Assembly: GCF_000712035.1 (NCBI RefSeq)
Contig: NZ_JONV01000006.1
Coordinates: 248,001-312,000 of the forward strand
Reading direction: 5' to 3'
DNA length: 64,000 bases
DNA from: Salinicoccus luteus DSM 17002
GTDB lineage: Bacteria; Bacillota; Bacilli; Staphylococcales; Salinicoccaceae
Shown: positions 35,420 through 46,173 of the stretch, one piece after another
Layout of the letters: every line of letters starts with the position of its first letter
Numbering within the stretch: the first letter of the stretch is position 1
Position numbers and translations under genes: made by a program
Notes under the pieces: generated by a model
The model's input: only the letters and a program-made list of their open reading frames with translations
Told to the model about the DNA's origin: nothing
Databases searched by the model: none

Positions 35420-36718
35420 TTAGCCTTCAAGCAGGAGGTCTTCTGGATTTTCAATAAGATCTTTAATCGTTTTGAGGAATCCAACCGCCTCTTTGCCGTC
35501 GATGACTCTGTGGTCATAACTGAGTGCAATGTACATCATCGGACGGTTTTCCATATTTTCATCGTCGATTGCTACAGGGCGTTTCTGGATAGTGTGCATT
35601 CCCAGAATCGCTGCCTGAGTACCATTGATGATTGGAGTGGACATCAGTGAACCGAACACACCACCGTTTGTGATTGTGAAGGATCCGCCTGTCATGTCAT
35701 CAAGGCCTAATTTCTTGTTCTGTGCCTTCTTGGCCATGTCGACAATATCGCTTTCGATTTCTGCGAAAGTCTTACGGTCGCAGTCCCTTACTACTGGAAC
35801 GACAAGTCCTTCGTCTGTAGATACCGCGACACCGATATCATAGAACTGTTTCAGGACAAGGTCTTCTCCATCAATTTCTGCATTGACAGCTGGATATTTT
35901 CTGAGAGCTGCCACTGAAGCTTTTGTGAAGAATGACATGAAACCAAGGCGTGTGCCATCGTGGCGTTCCTGGAATTCATCTTTCTTGCGCTTCCTGAGTT
36001 CCATAAGGTTTGTCATATCCACTTCATTGAAAGTTGTGAGCATTGCAGTGTTCTGGGAGACTTCGAGCAGACGTTTTGCAATTGTTTGACGTCTACGGGA
36101 CATCTTTTCCCTGACTACAGGCTTCTCAGGTTTGCCTGATGCTTGTTGTTGTGGCTGTTCCTGCTTTTTAGGTTCTTCGGATTTCTGAGGCTGCTTGCCA
36201 TGATTGTCGACATCCTGACTTCTGACAAGTCCACGGGGATCGGATGCATTGATATCACTTAGGTCGATGCCCTTCTCACGTGCCATGCGCCTTGCTGAAG
36301 GTGTGGCGACAATACGTTCGTTGTCATCTGAAGGTTCTTCTTCAGGTGCCTCCTTGGAGTCGTCTTTCGGAGTCTCCTCTTTTTCTTCTTTCTTGTCTGA
36401 ACTTTCCTTGGATTCCTCTTTGGAAGTCTCATCGTCTTTGGAAGCCTCGTCCGACCCTTCTTCAGAAGAGCCGCCTGCTTCGCCATTATCTTCAACGATG
36501 GCGATTACCTGGCCAACTTCAACAGTATCGCCTTCTTCAGCTTTAATCTCGGTGATGACACCAGCTTCTTCACTGATCACTTCCACATTCACCTTATCCG
36601 TTTCAAGCTCGAGAATGTTTTCACCCTTCTCGACACGATCACCTTTTTGCTTCAGCCAGCTCGCAATCGTTCCTTCTGTAATTGATTCAGCCAGTTCCGG
36701 CACTTTAACTTCAGCCAT
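35420..36718 (-). CDS. odhB: 2-oxoglutarate dehydrogenase E2 (dihydrolipoyl succinyltransferase)
   Basis: Core of the oxoglutarate dehydrogenase complex in the TCA cycle; transfers the succinyl group to CoA. 432 residues. The lipoyl domain has its lysine in [12 protein letters not shown] (about residue 43). A long acidic linker (about residues 80-140, mostly Glu, Asp, Ser and Lys) follows, then the E3-binding domain ([19 protein letters not shown]). The catalytic domain ends with [12 protein letters not shown] (His and Asp). The acidic linker is longer and more charged than I expect. It lies 11 nt after odhA. Confidence 0.95.
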   Translation of the reverse strand: MAEVKVPELAESITEGTIASWLKQKGDRVEKGENILELETDKVNVEVISEEAGVITEIKAEEGDTVEVGQVIAIVEDNGEAGGSSEEGSDEASKDDETSKEESKESSDKKEEKEETPKDDSKEAPEEEPSDDNERIVATPSARRMAREKGIDLSDINASDPRGLVRSQDVDNHGKQPQKSEEPKKQEQPQQQASGKPEKPVVREKMSRRRQTIAKRLLEVSQNTAMLTTFNEVDMTNLMELRKRKKDEFQERHDGTRLGFMSFFTKASVAALRKYPAVNAEIDGEDLVLKQFYDIGVAVSTDEGLVVPVVRDCDRKTFAEIESDIVDMAKKAQNKKLGLDDMTGGSFTITNGGVFGSLMSTPIINGTQAAILGMHTIQKRPVAIDDENMENRPMMYIALSYDHRVIDGKEAVGFLKTIKDLIENPEDLLLEG

Positions 36719-36729
36719 TATTCTACCTC

Positions 36730-39504
36730 CTATGATTTTAGAGCAGTTTCAATGATATTTTTTTGTATCAGTTTGTAGGATTCCCCATCACCTTCTGCAG
36801 TAGAGGCACGTCTGATCCTGCCTACATAGTTCAAGTCCACCTTTTCAGGGACAATTTCCAGAAGGAAAGGTAGTGCATAGTGATAAGTACCCATGTTTTG
36901 AGGTTCTTCCTGGACGAATCTCACTTCATCAAGGTTTTTGACATCATTCAATACTTCCTGAATCTTTTCCGATGGAAACGGATAGATCTGTTCCAGCCTG
37001 ATGATGAGTATTTCGTCGTTAGGGTTTTCTTTCTGTTCGGTCAGAAGATCGACTGCCACTTTACCACTCGCAATCAGAACCTTTTTCACCTTCGTCTTTT
37101 TATATGAAGGGACGATGATCTCCTTGAAGCTGCCTTCTACAAAGGCACTTACTGGTTCACTTACAATCTGATTACGGAGTAGACTCTTTGGAGTCATGAG
37201 GACCAGTGGTCTCATCTTTTCAGTATCCAGATACTTTGCCTGCTTTCTCAGCAGATGGAAGTAGTTGGATGCACTGGACAGGTTGGCCACGGTCATGTTG
37301 TTTTCGGCAGCAAGCTGGAGATAGCGTTCCAGACGGGCTGAGGAGTGTTCTGCCCCCTGCCCTTCCTGTCCATGGGGCAGGAAGAGTGTCATGCCGGTGG
37401 TTTCGCCCCATTTGGCGTTTCCAGCTGCCATGAAGTTGTCGAATATCACTTGTGCCATATTGGAGAAGTCACCATACTGTGCTTCCCATATTGCCATGAC
37501 ATTCTTGCGTTCGACATTGTATCCATAGTCGAATCCGACAACGGCTGCTTCCGATAATGGTGAATTATGAACGTCGAATGTAGCACTTGAATCACTTACT
37601 TCATGAAGGGGGATGTGCTCCTCCCCAGTTTCCGGGTCATGGAGGACAGCGTGGCGTTGTGCAAATGTTCCACGCTCGGAATCCTGCCCAGTCAGCCTGA
37701 TTGGCGTACCATCCTGGTTGATTGTTGCAAAAGCAAGCACTTCTGCATGTGCCCAGTCTACAAGGTCTTCCTCATTTTCAAATGGTTTTTTTCTGCGATC
37801 AAGAACATTGGACAGTTTTTTGAAGACTGTAAACGACTCCGGGTATTTGAAGAGGTCGTCGTTGATTTCCTTGAGGCGTTCACGTGAAATTTCATCCACT
37901 GGATTTTCCTGCCCCTCCAGAATTGCCTGGGGAGTCTGCAGTTTTTCATCTACATTTGTATCTTTCTTATCGATCTTATCATGTGCAGCTCTCATTTCGT
38001 CGAAGACAGACTGGATGATTTTATCCTTTTCGTCTTCGGAAATGATTCCCTGCTCGACAAGCTGGGAACCGTAGATTTCGTCGATTGTATCGTGGGACTT
38101 CACTTCCTGGTATAGAAGTGGGTTGGTCGCTGAAGGTTCGTCCATTTCATTATGGCCGTATCTTCTATAGCCCACTACATCAATGACGATATCCTTGTTG
38201 AACTTCTGTCGGTACTTGAGTGCGATTTCGATTGAACGCAGTACATGTTCGGGTCTATCTGCATTGACATGCAGTATAGGCAGATCAAATCCTAATGCGG
38301 CATCTGAGGCATATACTGTCGATCTGGCATCTGTTTCCTCTGTTGTAAATCCAATCCGGTTATTGGCGATGATGTGCATGGATCCGCCGGTACTATAGCC
38401 TTCCAGCTTGCCGAGGTTAAGGGACTCATAGACGATTCCCTGTCCAGGGAAGGCGGCATCCCCATGAATGATGGCTGCAATCGCTTTGTTGTAATCCTGT
38501 TCAGGCTTCCCGGCATGGTCAGTAGTTTCCTGCTGCGCCCTTGCTTTGCCGAGAACGACAGGCCCAACGACTTCCAGGTGGCTCGGGTTGTTGGCAAGAC
38601 TGATACGTTGCTCCAGCCCTTTATCACTTCTGGTTTTGGCGCCACCCAGGTGATATTTCACATCCTTCATCCAGCCCTGTGTGATTTCCAGGGAACCGTC
38701 TTCAGGAAGGAACTTCATCGGGTCCGTATGCATGAATTCACTGATCATCATTTCATAAGGCTTCTCCAGGACATGTGTCAGGACATTCAAGCGGCCACGG
38801 TGTGCCATGCCGATCTGAAGATTGGGAATACCTTCATCAGCCATGAGACTGAGCAGATGGTCGAGCATCGGCACTAAGGAATCAAGACCCTCTATTGAGA
38901 ATCGTTTGGCACCGACAAAGTTCTTATGAAGGTATTTTTCGAAGCCTTCAACCTTTGCCAAAGTTTCAAACAGGTGTTTCTTTTCCTCAGGAGAAAGTGA
39001 GACTTCTTCCTGTGTTTCGATTGTTTCTTTCAGCCACTGGCGCTCTTCTGTATCATTGATATGCATATATTCATATGCAAGCGGGCCAGTATACAGCGAA
39101 TGGAGTTGTGTTACAGCTTCATAGGCATTGTCATAGTAGTCCCCAAGATGCACGCTTACCAGTGAAGCAGGCAGTTTTTTAAGATCATCTTCTGTAAGGT
39201 TATAATCTTCATAGTCCAGGCTTGGAATATTTTTGACATCTGGTCTGTAGAGCGGGTAGATGTCTGATTCCAAGTGTCCAAACAGCCTGATGTTATCTAT
39301 CAGACGCAATAGGCTTTTCACTTTACTGTGATCGATATCCGATTGGACGGTGCCTGGCTGGCCAGAACCGATATTTTCAAATAGGAAGCGCATTTCATCG
39401 CTTACACTATCCGGATCATCTTGATACATGTCATGAAGCTCGAGAAGCAATCCCATATTGGTACCGAAGCGTACCGGGGCGTTCTCAAGTTCTCTCTCTT
39501 GCAT
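36730..39504 (-). CDS. odhA: 2-oxoglutarate dehydrogenase E1
   Basis: Thiamine-diphosphate enzyme that decarboxylates 2-oxoglutarate and passes the succinyl group to OdhB. 924 residues, as in staphylococci and Bacillus. Landmarks are [26 protein letters not shown] (TPP-binding region, GDAAF), [14 protein letters not shown], and in the transketolase-like half [16 protein letters not shown] and [21 protein letters not shown] lies before the ATG. It is the first gene of the odhAB operon, and a 100-bp gap separates it from the end of arlS. Confidence 0.96.
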   Translation of the reverse strand: MQERELENAPVRFGTNMGLLLELHDMYQDDPDSVSDEMRFLFENIGSGQPGTVQSDIDHSKVKSLLRLIDNIRLFGHLESDIYPLYRPDVKNIPSLDYEDYNLTEDDLKKLPASLVSVHLGDYYDNAYEAVTQLHSLYTGPLAYEYMHINDTEERQWLKETIETQEEVSLSPEEKKHLFETLAKVEGFEKYLHKNFVGAKRFSIEGLDSLVPMLDHLLSLMADEGIPNLQIGMAHRGRLNVLTHVLEKPYEMMISEFMHTDPMKFLPEDGSLEITQGWMKDVKYHLGGAKTRSDKGLEQRISLANNPSHLEVVGPVVLGKARAQQETTDHAGKPEQDYNKAIAAIIHGDAAFPGQGIVYESLNLGKLEGYSTGGSMHIIANNRIGFTTEETDARSTVYASDAALGFDLPILHVNADRPEHVLRSIEIALKYRQKFNKDIVIDVVGYRRYGHNEMDEPSATNPLLYQEVKSHDTIDEIYGSQLVEQGIISEDEKDKIIQSVFDEMRAAHDKIDKKDTNVDEKLQTPQAILEGQENPVDEISRERLKEINDDLFKYPESFTVFKKLSNVLDRRKKPFENEEDLVDWAHAEVLAFATINQDGTPIRLTGQDSERGTFAQRHAVLHDPETGEEHIPLHEVSDSSATFDVHNSPLSEAAVVGFDYGYNVERKNVMAIWEAQYGDFSNMAQVIFDNFMAAGNAKWGETTGMTLFLPHGQEGQGAEHSSARLERYLQLAAENNMTVANLSSASNYFHLLRKQAKYLDTEKMRPLVLMTPKSLLRNQIVSEPVSAFVEGSFKEIIVPSYKKTKVKKVLIASGKVAVDLLTEQKENPNDEILIIRLEQIYPFPSEKIQEVLNDVKNLDEVRFVQEEPQNMGTYHYALPFLLEIVPEKVDLNYVGRIRRASTAEGDGESYKLIQKNIIETALKS

Positions 39505-39604
39505 TTTGCCACCCTCTTTAGAATCTTTTTAACTTATACAGTACCATTTTAGCACTATGGTATGCTGTTTTAAAGGCAATAATGGCTGTTATTAGAACAA
39601 TTAT

Positions 39605-40969
39605 CTAATTTTCCAGAGGGAAACGCATGGTCACTTTTGTAAAATGCCCTTCCTCACTTTCTATCCATACTTTCCCCTTATAGTTATCAATAAGTTTTCT
39701 TGCTATCGAGAGTCCAAGACCGTTGCCCCCGAGCTCCCTGCTCCTTGATTTGTCGACCCTGTAGAACCTGTCGAATATCGCCTCGATTTCGTCTTCGGGA
39801 ATACCGATGCCATGGTCGGTGATGGCGATGTCGAAATGGTTCCCCTTCTTCTCCGTGGTAACAATGATATGCTTCCGTTCATGGTCGTATTTTGTGGCGT
39901 TATCAAGGAATATCACCAGAATCTGTTCCAGATGATAAGGGTTTATATGGAACTTTATGGGATTTTCATCAAGGTCTAGAGTGAAAGTATAATCAGGATG
40001 CAGTTTCCTCAGAGCATCCACTCTGCTTTTTATTTCTTGGTTGATTTCCACTTCCTCCATCACTTCTGTTGTTTTGCCATCATTTTTTGTAAGCAGGAGC
40101 AGTTCTTCGACCAGCTTGTTGATGCGTTGGAGTTCATCAATGGAGATCTTCAATGATTCATCCAATACTTCGGGCTTGTGCCTCCCCCACCTGCTGATCA
40201 GATTCAAATGGCCCTGGATGATTTGAAGAGGAGTCCGCAATTCATGCGAGGCATCTTCAACGAATTGCTTCTGTTGATTGTATGAGCGTTCAAGGGAATC
40301 CATCATATGATTGAACGAGTCGACCATATAATCTGTCTCTTCTGTGTTGGTTTCTATCTGAAGACGCTCTGAGAAGCCTTCGGATTCAATCCGTCTCAAC
40401 TGGTACGCAATATTCCTGATGGGCTTCACCATCTGCGTTGAAAAGAAATAACTGATGATTGATGTGAACAAAATGGACATGAAGCCCACTATAATGGCAA
40501 TGAAGACCATCATCCTGATTACAGAATTATAGTAGTCGAGTGGATGGATTACTGAAATGTATCCGTTCCAGTACTGCGAATCCAATTTCACGCTTCCTTT
40601 GAGGAAGCTCCCATCTTCGTTGTTCAAGGGTGAAATTTCTCTATCAGGCACGGGTTCGAAGTTGCTTTCGAAATTCATTGGAATGCCTGTCGTGGCACTG
40701 AAAACTTCTTCACCGCTCTGGGTGTAGAGGACCATCTTCTGCCTATCATACAGGCTTGAGTAGATTTCATTCTGACTAATGGTATTGATTGGCTGCGATT
40801 CATACAGGCTCTCGAGTTCTTCAAGGCTCCTGTCCACTGAACGGAATTCCTGGTCCTTCAGATACATGCTGGTGAAATAGATGAGCAGAGAGCTGAATAT
40901 CAGATATGTGATGGAGATGATCAACGTCGAAAGCCGCAACCATCTGTATTTCAAGGATTGCTTGTTCAT
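39605..40969 (-). CDS. arlS: Sensor histidine kinase ArlS
   Basis: Membrane kinase of the ArlRS two-component system, which in S. aureus controls adhesion, autolysis and virulence through MgrA. 454 residues. Two transmembrane segments (about residues 11-33 and 150-175) bound an extracellular sensor. A HAMP domain is followed by the phosphoacceptor in [16 protein letters not shown] (about residue 242). ATPase boxes are N ([12 protein letters not shown]), G1 ([11 protein letters not shown]), F (FDRFYRVD) and G2 (GNGLGLSI). Overlaps arlR by 4 nt. Confidence 0.95.
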   Translation of the reverse strand: MNKQSLKYRWLRLSTLIISITYLIFSSLLIYFTSMYLKDQEFRSVDRSLEELESLYESQPINTISQNEIYSSLYDRQKMVLYTQSGEEVFSATTGIPMNFESNFEPVPDREISPLNNEDGSFLKGSVKLDSQYWNGYISVIHPLDYYNSVIRMMVFIAIIVGFMSILFTSIISYFFSTQMVKPIRNIAYQLRRIESEGFSERLQIETNTEETDYMVDSFNHMMDSLERSYNQQKQFVEDASHELRTPLQIIQGHLNLISRWGRHKPEVLDESLKISIDELQRINKLVEELLLLTKNDGKTTEVMEEVEINQEIKSRVDALRKLHPDYTFTLDLDENPIKFHINPYHLEQILVIFLDNATKYDHERKHIIVTTEKKGNHFDIAITDHGIGIPEDEIEAIFDRFYRVDKSRSRELGGNGLGLSIARKLIDNYKGKVWIESEEGHFTKVTMRFPLEN

Positions 40970-41640
40970 GACCGGATCACATACCCTACTCCCCTGACGG
41001 TTTCTATCAGTTTGTCCTTGTCGAAAGGTTTGAGTTTATTCCGCAGATATCTGATATAGACATCTACCACATTCGTCTCCACTTCACTATCATAGCCCCA
41101 AACGTGGTCCAGAATGGTTTCCCGCTGCAGTACCACACCTGCATTCTTCATCAATAGGTGGAGGAGTTCATACTCCGTTTTGGTCAGGTCGAGCTCCTTG
41201 CCATCCAGAGTGACATGGTAGGCGGAAGTATCCATTGTGATACCATGCAGTTCAAGTATTTCCCGCTTATCCTCCTGTGAACTGGACCTTCTCATGATGA
41301 CACGTATCCTTGCGAGCAGCTCTTCTATCTCAAATGGTTTTACAATATAGTCATCGGCTCCATAGTCCAGGCCGATCACCTTATCATATGTTTCTCCTTT
41401 AGCCGTAATGATGATGATCGGAGTATCCTTCTCCTTCCTCAGCCTCCGACAAACTTCAAGTCCATTCAGCTTTGGAAGCATCAGATCAAGCAGTATACAG
41501 TCAAACTCGGAATCGAGTGCCTTGTTTAAGCCATCTTCTCCATCATTTGAAAGCGTGACATGATAACCTTCATGCACCAGTTCAAGTTCAATGAAGCGTG
41601 CAAGATTCATTTCGTCTTCAACAACCAGAATATGTTTCAT
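40966..41640 (-). CDS. arlR: Response regulator ArlR
   Basis: OmpR/PhoB-type DNA-binding regulator of 224 residues. The receiver domain has the acidic pocket (VVEDE), the phosphorylated Asp in [14 protein letters not shown] (about residue 52) and Lys in YIVKPFE. The C-terminal winged helix (about residues 125-224) ends in [11 protein letters not shown] and RGVGYVIR. A likely -10, TATGAT, is about 35 bp before the start. It is the first gene of arlRS. The sRNA candidate lies about 115 nt upstream on the same strand, behind its own terminator. Confidence 0.95.
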   Translation of the reverse strand: MKHILVVEDEMNLARFIELELVHEGYHVTLSNDGEDGLNKALDSEFDCILLDLMLPKLNGLEVCRRLRKEKDTPIIIITAKGETYDKVIGLDYGADDYIVKPFEIEELLARIRVIMRRSSSQEDKREILELHGITMDTSAYHVTLDGKELDLTKTEYELLHLLMKNAGVVLQRETILDHVWGYDSEVETNVVDVYIRYLRNKLKPFDKDKLIETVRGVGYVIRS

Positions 41641-41759
41641 TGTAATCTTCCTATCATCCGTTTTTCCCCATCATAACATTTTAGCCAGTTCCGATATGCA
41701 TCCTTATCTGTTCTCTAGCCAATGGGCGGTTTATTTTTCAATGATATTATATGAGTAAA

Positions 41760-41796
41760 ATAAAAGAAATGGCAACGTCCTTGTGGACGTTGCCAT
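41760..41796 (-). terminator. Intrinsic terminator of the small RNA
   Basis: Perfect 12-bp stem ATGGCAACGTCC with loop of 4 nt, followed on the minus strand by TTCTTTTATTTTA. It would also catch transcripts from pgpB. Confidence 0.88.
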
Positions 41797-41864
41797 ATGT
41801 TTATGGATATATAACCTTGTCTTGAAAATGATCTGTTAAATAAGGGGGGCTTATTCATTCTCAT

Positions 41865-41879
41865 TGATAATCATTTTCA
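41865..41879. promoter_or_regulatory. Fur box
   Basis: TGATAATCATTTTCA matches the 7-1-7 Fur consensus TGATAATNATTATCA at 14 of 15 positions. It begins 6 bp downstream of the -10 of the sRNA promoter, so iron-loaded Fur should block initiation. There is no other promoter nearby for it to control. Confidence 0.8.
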
Positions 41880-41884
41880 ATTAC

Positions 41885-41913
41885 ATTCTATATAGGTGAC
41901 GATAATCTGTCAA
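41885..41913 (-). promoter_or_regulatory. Sigma-A promoter of the small RNA (inside the end of pgpB)
   Basis: Minus strand TTGACA (41908-41913), exactly 17 bp, TAGAAT (41885-41890). The -35 is a perfect match and the -10 matches 5 of 6. The elements are embedded in the last codons of pgpB; the -10 begins with its stop codon. Confidence 0.8.
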
Positions 41914-42514
41914 GTTTTTTATGCATGATGAAGCTCGTGGCAACTACGACAGCTGTACCCGCAACAATTCCGGCGATTACATCGGTAGGATAATGCACGC
42001 CCAAATATACTCTTGAAGAGGAAATCATCAGTATAAAAAAGGCGCACACGCCATATAGCATGCCTTTATTGTTCAATCCACTATTTTTGACCAGGGTCAT
42101 CAGGGAACCAAAGAAGATTGTGGACCCCATCGCATGTCCACTTGGAAAGCTGAACCCTGTGATATCGATGAGCCTCAGCATGGATGGTCTCTCTCTGTCG
42201 AATGAATTCTTCATTACTGGAATTAGAATGCTGCTTGCGAGCATTGATATAATCATAAACAGTGTTTCGAACTTCAGACGATAAAGCATCAGGATGGTGA
42301 TCATTATAAGAGACAGGATGACCATCGACAGGACTTCACCGACCTGGGTGAAACCGAGCATCAGCGCCGTAGTGATGAAGCTTTCGGAAGCATAGATGAA
42401 TTCATAGACTTCGGTATCGATCCAATGTCCAAGGCGGGATTCATGAAAATAGGCAATGATGCCAAAAATAAGGGTGAAAACCAGGAAGAGCGACAGTTTC
42501 TTCAGACGGTTCAT
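41888..42514 (-). CDS. pgpB: PAP2-family membrane phosphatase (PgpB-like)
   Basis: Integral membrane lipid phosphatase of 208 residues, likely acting on phosphatidylglycerol phosphate or undecaprenyl pyrophosphate. The three PAP2 motifs are present: KNSFDRERPS, PSGHAMGS and SRVYLGVHYPTDV (catalytic His residues). Five to six hydrophobic segments are visible. It overlaps murG by 4 nt, so both genes form an operon that fits lipid-carrier recycling in wall synthesis. The end of the gene contains the promoter of the small RNA. Confidence 0.88.
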   Translation of the reverse strand: MNRLKKLSLFLVFTLIFGIIAYFHESRLGHWIDTEVYEFIYASESFITTALMLGFTQVGEVLSMVILSLIMITILMLYRLKFETLFMIISMLASSILIPVMKNSFDRERPSMLRLIDITGFSFPSGHAMGSTIFFGSLMTLVKNSGLNNKGMLYGVCAFFILMISSSRVYLGVHYPTDVIAGIVAGTAVVVATSFIMHKKLDRLSSPI

Positions 42515-43590
42515 CGACTCCCCTCCTCGCTGAGCAGGAGGTCGACAAGTGATTCCGGTTTGAAGCCGCCCTCAAACTTCTTCATACATTCCACGATGGA
42601 CTCCTTGTTGCCTTCAATGCGGGAAAGGGTGGTCTGGAACACCTCAAGATCCAGGGCCTCATCCTGGATGATTTCGGCATAGCCCTTTTCTTTGAAATAC
42701 TCGGCATTCTCCATCTGGTCCCCCCTGCTCTGTGAAAGCGGCAATGGAATGAGTATCATCGGCTTTTCATTCAGCAGAAACTCATAGATTGCGTTTGAAC
42801 CGCTGCGTCCAACCGCAATATCCGATATTTTAAGAAGATGCGGCAGTTCTTTTTTTACGAATTCAAACTGCCTGTAATTTGGGTTATCGAGCCCTTCCTG
42901 GTAGTTGCCGCGGCCGCACAGGTGGATGATCTGCCACTCTTTCGTCAATGCCTCGAGGTTATCCCTGATGAAGTTGTTGATTGAACGTGCGCCGAGGGAA
43001 CCTCCCATTACAATCATGATGGGTTTCTTAGAACTGAAGCCGGTCAATTCATATCCGATATCCTTATAGCCTCTCTTGAGTTCATCCCGTATAACAGGCC
43101 CCAGGTACTCGGATTTACCGCTTGGAAGATATTCCAGAGTCTTTTTGAAAGTGACATAGATTTTAGTGGCAAACTTTCCTGCAATGCGATTGGCCAGTCC
43201 TGGAGTGATGTCAGACTCATGGATATACACCGGGATACCGAGAGACTTTGCCGCCAGTACCACCGGTACGCTGACGAAACCACCTTTGGAAAAAACGAAT
43301 TCTACCTGCTCCTTCTTCAATACTTTGCGGGCATCACTGATGCCCCTCATGACTTTGAACACGTCCTTGAAGTTCTCTGCAGAAAGGTATCGTCTCAATT
43401 TACCACTCGATATATTGTAGTATTTAATGGATGTTGCACCGATGATTTCCTTTTCAATGCCCTTTTTCGAACCAAGATATAAGGGTTCAACCCCCTTATT
43501 TATAAAGCAGGGTATGAGCAGTTTGTTAAGCATTACATGTCCGACGGTGCCACCGCCTGTGAGGACAACTTTTCTCTTTTTTGGTTCCAT
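42511..43590 (-). CDS. murG: MurG, lipid II-forming GlcNAc transferase
   Basis: Membrane-associated glycosyltransferase of about 359 residues that adds GlcNAc to lipid I. The N-terminal G loop is GGGTVGHVMLNKLLIP (canonical MurG has GGTGGH; staphylococci have GGTVGH). Other motifs are GGFVSVPVVLAAKSLGIPVY, IHESDITPGLANR, the second loop MVMGGSLGARSIN, and VGRSGSNAIYEFL with LPLSQSRGDQMENA. The ATG at 43590 has GGAGG 6 nt upstream; a TTG at 43602 overlaps that site. Confidence 0.93.
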   Translation of the reverse strand: MEPKKRKVVLTGGGTVGHVMLNKLLIPCFINKGVEPLYLGSKKGIEKEIIGATSIKYYNISSGKLRRYLSAENFKDVFKVMRGISDARKVLKKEQVEFVFSKGGFVSVPVVLAAKSLGIPVYIHESDITPGLANRIAGKFATKIYVTFKKTLEYLPSGKSEYLGPVIRDELKRGYKDIGYELTGFSSKKPIMIVMGGSLGARSINNFIRDNLEALTKEWQIIHLCGRGNYQEGLDNPNYRQFEFVKKELPHLLKISDIAVGRSGSNAIYEFLLNEKPMILIPLPLSQSRGDQMENAEYFKEKGYAEIIQDEALDLEVFQTTLSRIEGNKESIVECMKKFEGGFKPESLVDLLLSEEGSR

Positions 43591-43647
43591 ACTTTCCTCC
43601 AAAACTCTTTTATGCTAATTACTTTAAACTATTTTTACAATGGATAC

Positions 43648-43690
43648 AATATAAAGCCGTATAAACACTATGTTCATACGGCCCTATATT
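43648..43690 (-). terminator. Hairpin after ctpA
   Basis: Two 19-nt arms (about 43648-43666 and 43672-43690) pair with a few mismatches. There is no clean T run after it on the minus strand, so it may be an attenuating or stabilising hairpin rather than a full terminator. Confidence 0.5.
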
Positions 43691-45311
43691 ATTCTTCTGT
43701 CGTCTCTTCCTCTGTAGATTCCTCTTCAGCAGGCTGCTCTTCTGTAGCTTCTTCTTCCGCATCTTCCCCATCACCGTGGGACTCTTCAGGCTCCTCGATT
43801 TCGAGGTGTTCTGCCTGGTTTTCCGCATACTCCTCTATTTCTTCTTCAGTGTACTCTCCATTGATATAGTCCACCAGGTAATTAAGCTGCGCGTCATTGT
43901 CGTTGATGTAGTCCCTCAATTCACTCATCAGGGTGGTTGACGTTTCGCCTATTACATCTCCAGTCATTTCCAGACCATTATCTGCTTGGAACTCCCCAAC
44001 TGCTGTGGTGAGTGAAGGATCAAAATCTTCATCAAAATCTTCTACTTCGTATCCGAGTGTATCCAGGGCGACTTTAATGGAGGGAACAGTCTCATTTGAG
44101 ATGCCCTCTGTGTAAACTTCATCAGGACTCAGCATATCGACTCTATAGTAATCAGGATTGACAAGTTTGATGTCCGGATTGATTCCTTCGTCATGTATCC
44201 AGTGGCCATTTGGCGTCAGCCACTTGGTATTCGTGTATTTCAGAAGGGAATCATCGCCAAATTCAACTGTCTGCTGGACGACCCCCTTTCCAAAGGATTC
44301 CGTTCCTGCAATTGTTGCATCAGTGAGGTCATCCAGCGCTCCAGCAAACACTTCAGAAGCACTCGCGGACCCTTCATTGATCAGGATGTATACGTTGAAG
44401 TCCTCTGTGTTCGGATTTGCCTCCTGGCTTGTGGTTATTTCCGTAAGCTCACCATTATTGTCTTCAAGAGACAGTACAACCTGGCCCTCGTCAATGAACT
44501 GGTTGATCATATTGACTGCCTCATCCAGCAGCCCGCCAGGATTGTACCTGAAGTCGATGATGACATCCTCCACTTCGTCTTCGGCGGCCTCATTCAGCTT
44601 GCTCTCAAATTCTTCGGTGGTGCCTCTCTGGAACCGGTTCACACTGATATGCCCGACGCCATCCACCTCTTCATACGTAACGCTGTCGATATGGATGGTG
44701 TCCCTGGTAATCGTAATGTCAATCGGATCCCCTTCGCCCCTTACAATGGTCAGAACAACATCCGTGCCTTTTTCACCTCGTATGAGCTGGACGGCTTCCT
44801 GAGTCGTCCAGCCTTCAATGGACTCGCCATCGACCGCAATGATTTCATCACCAGGTTCAAGGCCGGCCTCTTCCGCCGGAGAACCACGCATTGGTGAAGT
44901 TACGATGATGCGGTTGCCCTCCTGCATCACTTCAGCTCCAATGCCTTCAAAATCTCCGGTCACCGTTTCCTGGAAGGCTTCCATCTCGTCATTGTTCATA
45001 TATTCACTGTATGGATCGTCCAGTCCTTCAACCATTCCCTGGATGGAAGATTCGATCAGTGCGTCCCGGTCTACATCTTCGTAGTAGTTGGAATTGATCG
45101 TATCGTAGACATTATATAATTTGGAAAATTCACTTCTTGTATCCGTACCGACATTGACGGCCTTTTCAGTCCCAGCTTCCAGACTGAGCGCAGTAATGAT
45201 CGCCGTAGCAATGACCGACGTCAATAGAATGATGATGAACCAGAAAAGTTTAATGCTGATCCGGCGTCCACCTGGTTTTTTCGTCTCATGACGCTCATGT
45301 TCTTCGTTCAA
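43689..45311 (-). CDS. ctpA: C-terminal processing protease CtpA (S41)
   Basis: Membrane-anchored serine protease of 540 residues. One N-terminal transmembrane helix (about residues 22-45) is followed by a PDZ domain (IVTSPMRGSPAEEAGLEPGD), then the S41 catalytic domain with Ser in NEGSASASEVFAGAL and Lys in SFGKGVVQQT. A peptidoglycan-binding-like domain follows (about residues 410-470). The C-terminus ends in a 40-residue tail of Glu with Thr, Ala and Ser. The start is a TTG at 45311 with AGGTG 6-7 nt upstream, and the first in-frame ATG is far inside the gene. The extracellular acidic tail is unusual. Confidence 0.9.
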   Translation of the reverse strand: MNEEHERHETKKPGGRRISIKLFWFIIILLTSVIATAIITALSLEAGTEKAVNVGTDTRSEFSKLYNVYDTINSNYYEDVDRDALIESSIQGMVEGLDDPYSEYMNNDEMEAFQETVTGDFEGIGAEVMQEGNRIIVTSPMRGSPAEEAGLEPGDEIIAVDGESIEGWTTQEAVQLIRGEKGTDVVLTIVRGEGDPIDITITRDTIHIDSVTYEEVDGVGHISVNRFQRGTTEEFESKLNEAAEDEVEDVIIDFRYNPGGLLDEAVNMINQFIDEGQVVLSLEDNNGELTEITTSQEANPNTEDFNVYILINEGSASASEVFAGALDDLTDATIAGTESFGKGVVQQTVEFGDDSLLKYTNTKWLTPNGHWIHDEGINPDIKLVNPDYYRVDMLSPDEVYTEGISNETVPSIKVALDTLGYEVEDFDEDFDPSLTTAVGEFQADNGLEMTGDVIGETSTTLMSELRDYINDNDAQLNYLVDYINGEYTEEEIEEYAENQAEHLEIEEPEESHGDGEDAEEEATEEQPAEEESTEEETTEE

Positions 45312-45370
45312 AACTTACACCTAATTTCTACTTGAATAATTAAGTTTTAGTTTACCAGTTTAAGTATCAA

Positions 45371-45404
45371 AGTTAAAGAAAAAGAACAGTGCCATGCACT
45401 GTTC
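45371..45404 (-). terminator. Terminator of deoD
   Basis: GAACAGTGC and its complement with a CAT loop, followed on the minus strand by TTTTTCTTTAACT. Confidence 0.85.
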
Positions 45405-45414
45405 CTGAATTCCA

Positions 45415-46134
45415 CTATTTGTTTTCTTCGATGAAAGGCAGGCTCGCATCCAATGCCACTTCAATCATGTCATTGAATGTCGTCTGGCGTTCTTCACTTG
45501 ATGTCGCTTCCCCTGTTAATACATGGTCGGACACTGTCAGGATGGATAATGCCCTTGCATCGAATTTCTTGCTGATTGTAAACAGCGCGCTTGATTCCAT
45601 TTCCAGCGCCAACACACCATATTGGGCCAGCTGCTCGATATTTCCATTCTCATCATAGAAGGAGTCTGCTGTAAAGATGTTGCCCACTTTGACGTTGAGC
45701 CCCTTCTTCTTCGCTTCATTGTAGCTTGAAAGCAGAAGTTCGAAGTCTGATGTCGGCGCATATTCAATATTTTTAAACAGCTTTCTATTCTGGTATGAGT
45801 CGCTTGAAGCACTCTGTGCAAGGATGACATCCCTTACTTTTACATCTTTTTGTATTGCTCCACATGTGCCGACCCTGATCAGGTTTTTGACACCATATTC
45901 CTCCATGAGTTCGTGGATATATATGGAGATTGACGGTACACCCATTCCCGTACCCTGTACGGAAATACGTTTTCCTTTGTAGTACCCGGTGAAGCCGAGC
46001 ATATTACGCACTTCGTTGTAGCAGACGACGTCGTCCAGGAAGTTTTCTGCAATATACTTCGCTCTCAGCGGATCGCCCGGCAGCAGGATCGTGTCCGCAA
46101 TGTCACCTTTTTTTGCATTGATGTGAATACTCAT
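45415..46134 (-). CDS. deoD: Purine nucleoside phosphorylase, DeoD type
   Basis: Hexameric-type phosphorylase of 239 residues that splits purine nucleosides into base and ribose 1-phosphate. Landmarks are [38 protein letters not shown] (phosphate site), LEMESSALF and the catalytic Asp in [10 protein letters not shown]. It lies downstream of yozE on the same strand and ends at a clear hairpin. Confidence 0.95.
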   Translation of the reverse strand: MSIHINAKKGDIADTILLPGDPLRAKYIAENFLDDVVCYNEVRNMLGFTGYYKGKRISVQGTGMGVPSISIYIHELMEEYGVKNLIRVGTCGAIQKDVKVRDVILAQSASSDSYQNRKLFKNIEYAPTSDFELLLSSYNEAKKKGLNVKVGNIFTADSFYDENGNIEQLAQYGVLALEMESSALFTISKKFDARALSILTVSDHVLTGEATSSEERQTTFNDMIEVALDASLPFIEENK

Positions 46135-46173
46135 GGTTAAAATTCTCCTTTAATAGTGTTAAGTCTACAACAG

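Larger units (their letters stand above)
41757..41879 (-). ncRNA. isrR: Fur-controlled small RNA, probable IsrR homologue
   Basis: Non-coding transcript of about 120 nt between pgpB and arlR. Promoter TTGACA-N17-TAGAAT lies at 41885-41913, a 14/15 Fur box covers the start, and the terminator stem is at 41769-41796. The predicted fold has an 11-bp outer helix (41870-41880 with 41822-41832) that encloses AATAAG/CTTATT with C residues in the loop; the C6 run is at 41844-41849 (complement). No open frame with a ribosome site is present. S. aureus IsrR, an iron-sparing sRNA with C-rich loops, is, as I recall, encoded between arlR and pgpB under Fur. Position, control and C-rich loop all agree; the sequence itself has not been aligned. 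Confidence 0.75.

Noticed and set aside
41865-41879. Fur box as operator of arlR or pgpB
   Set aside because: It lies at the 3' end of pgpB, more than 220 bp before arlR and beyond a strong terminator; the only promoter it overlaps is that of the small RNA.
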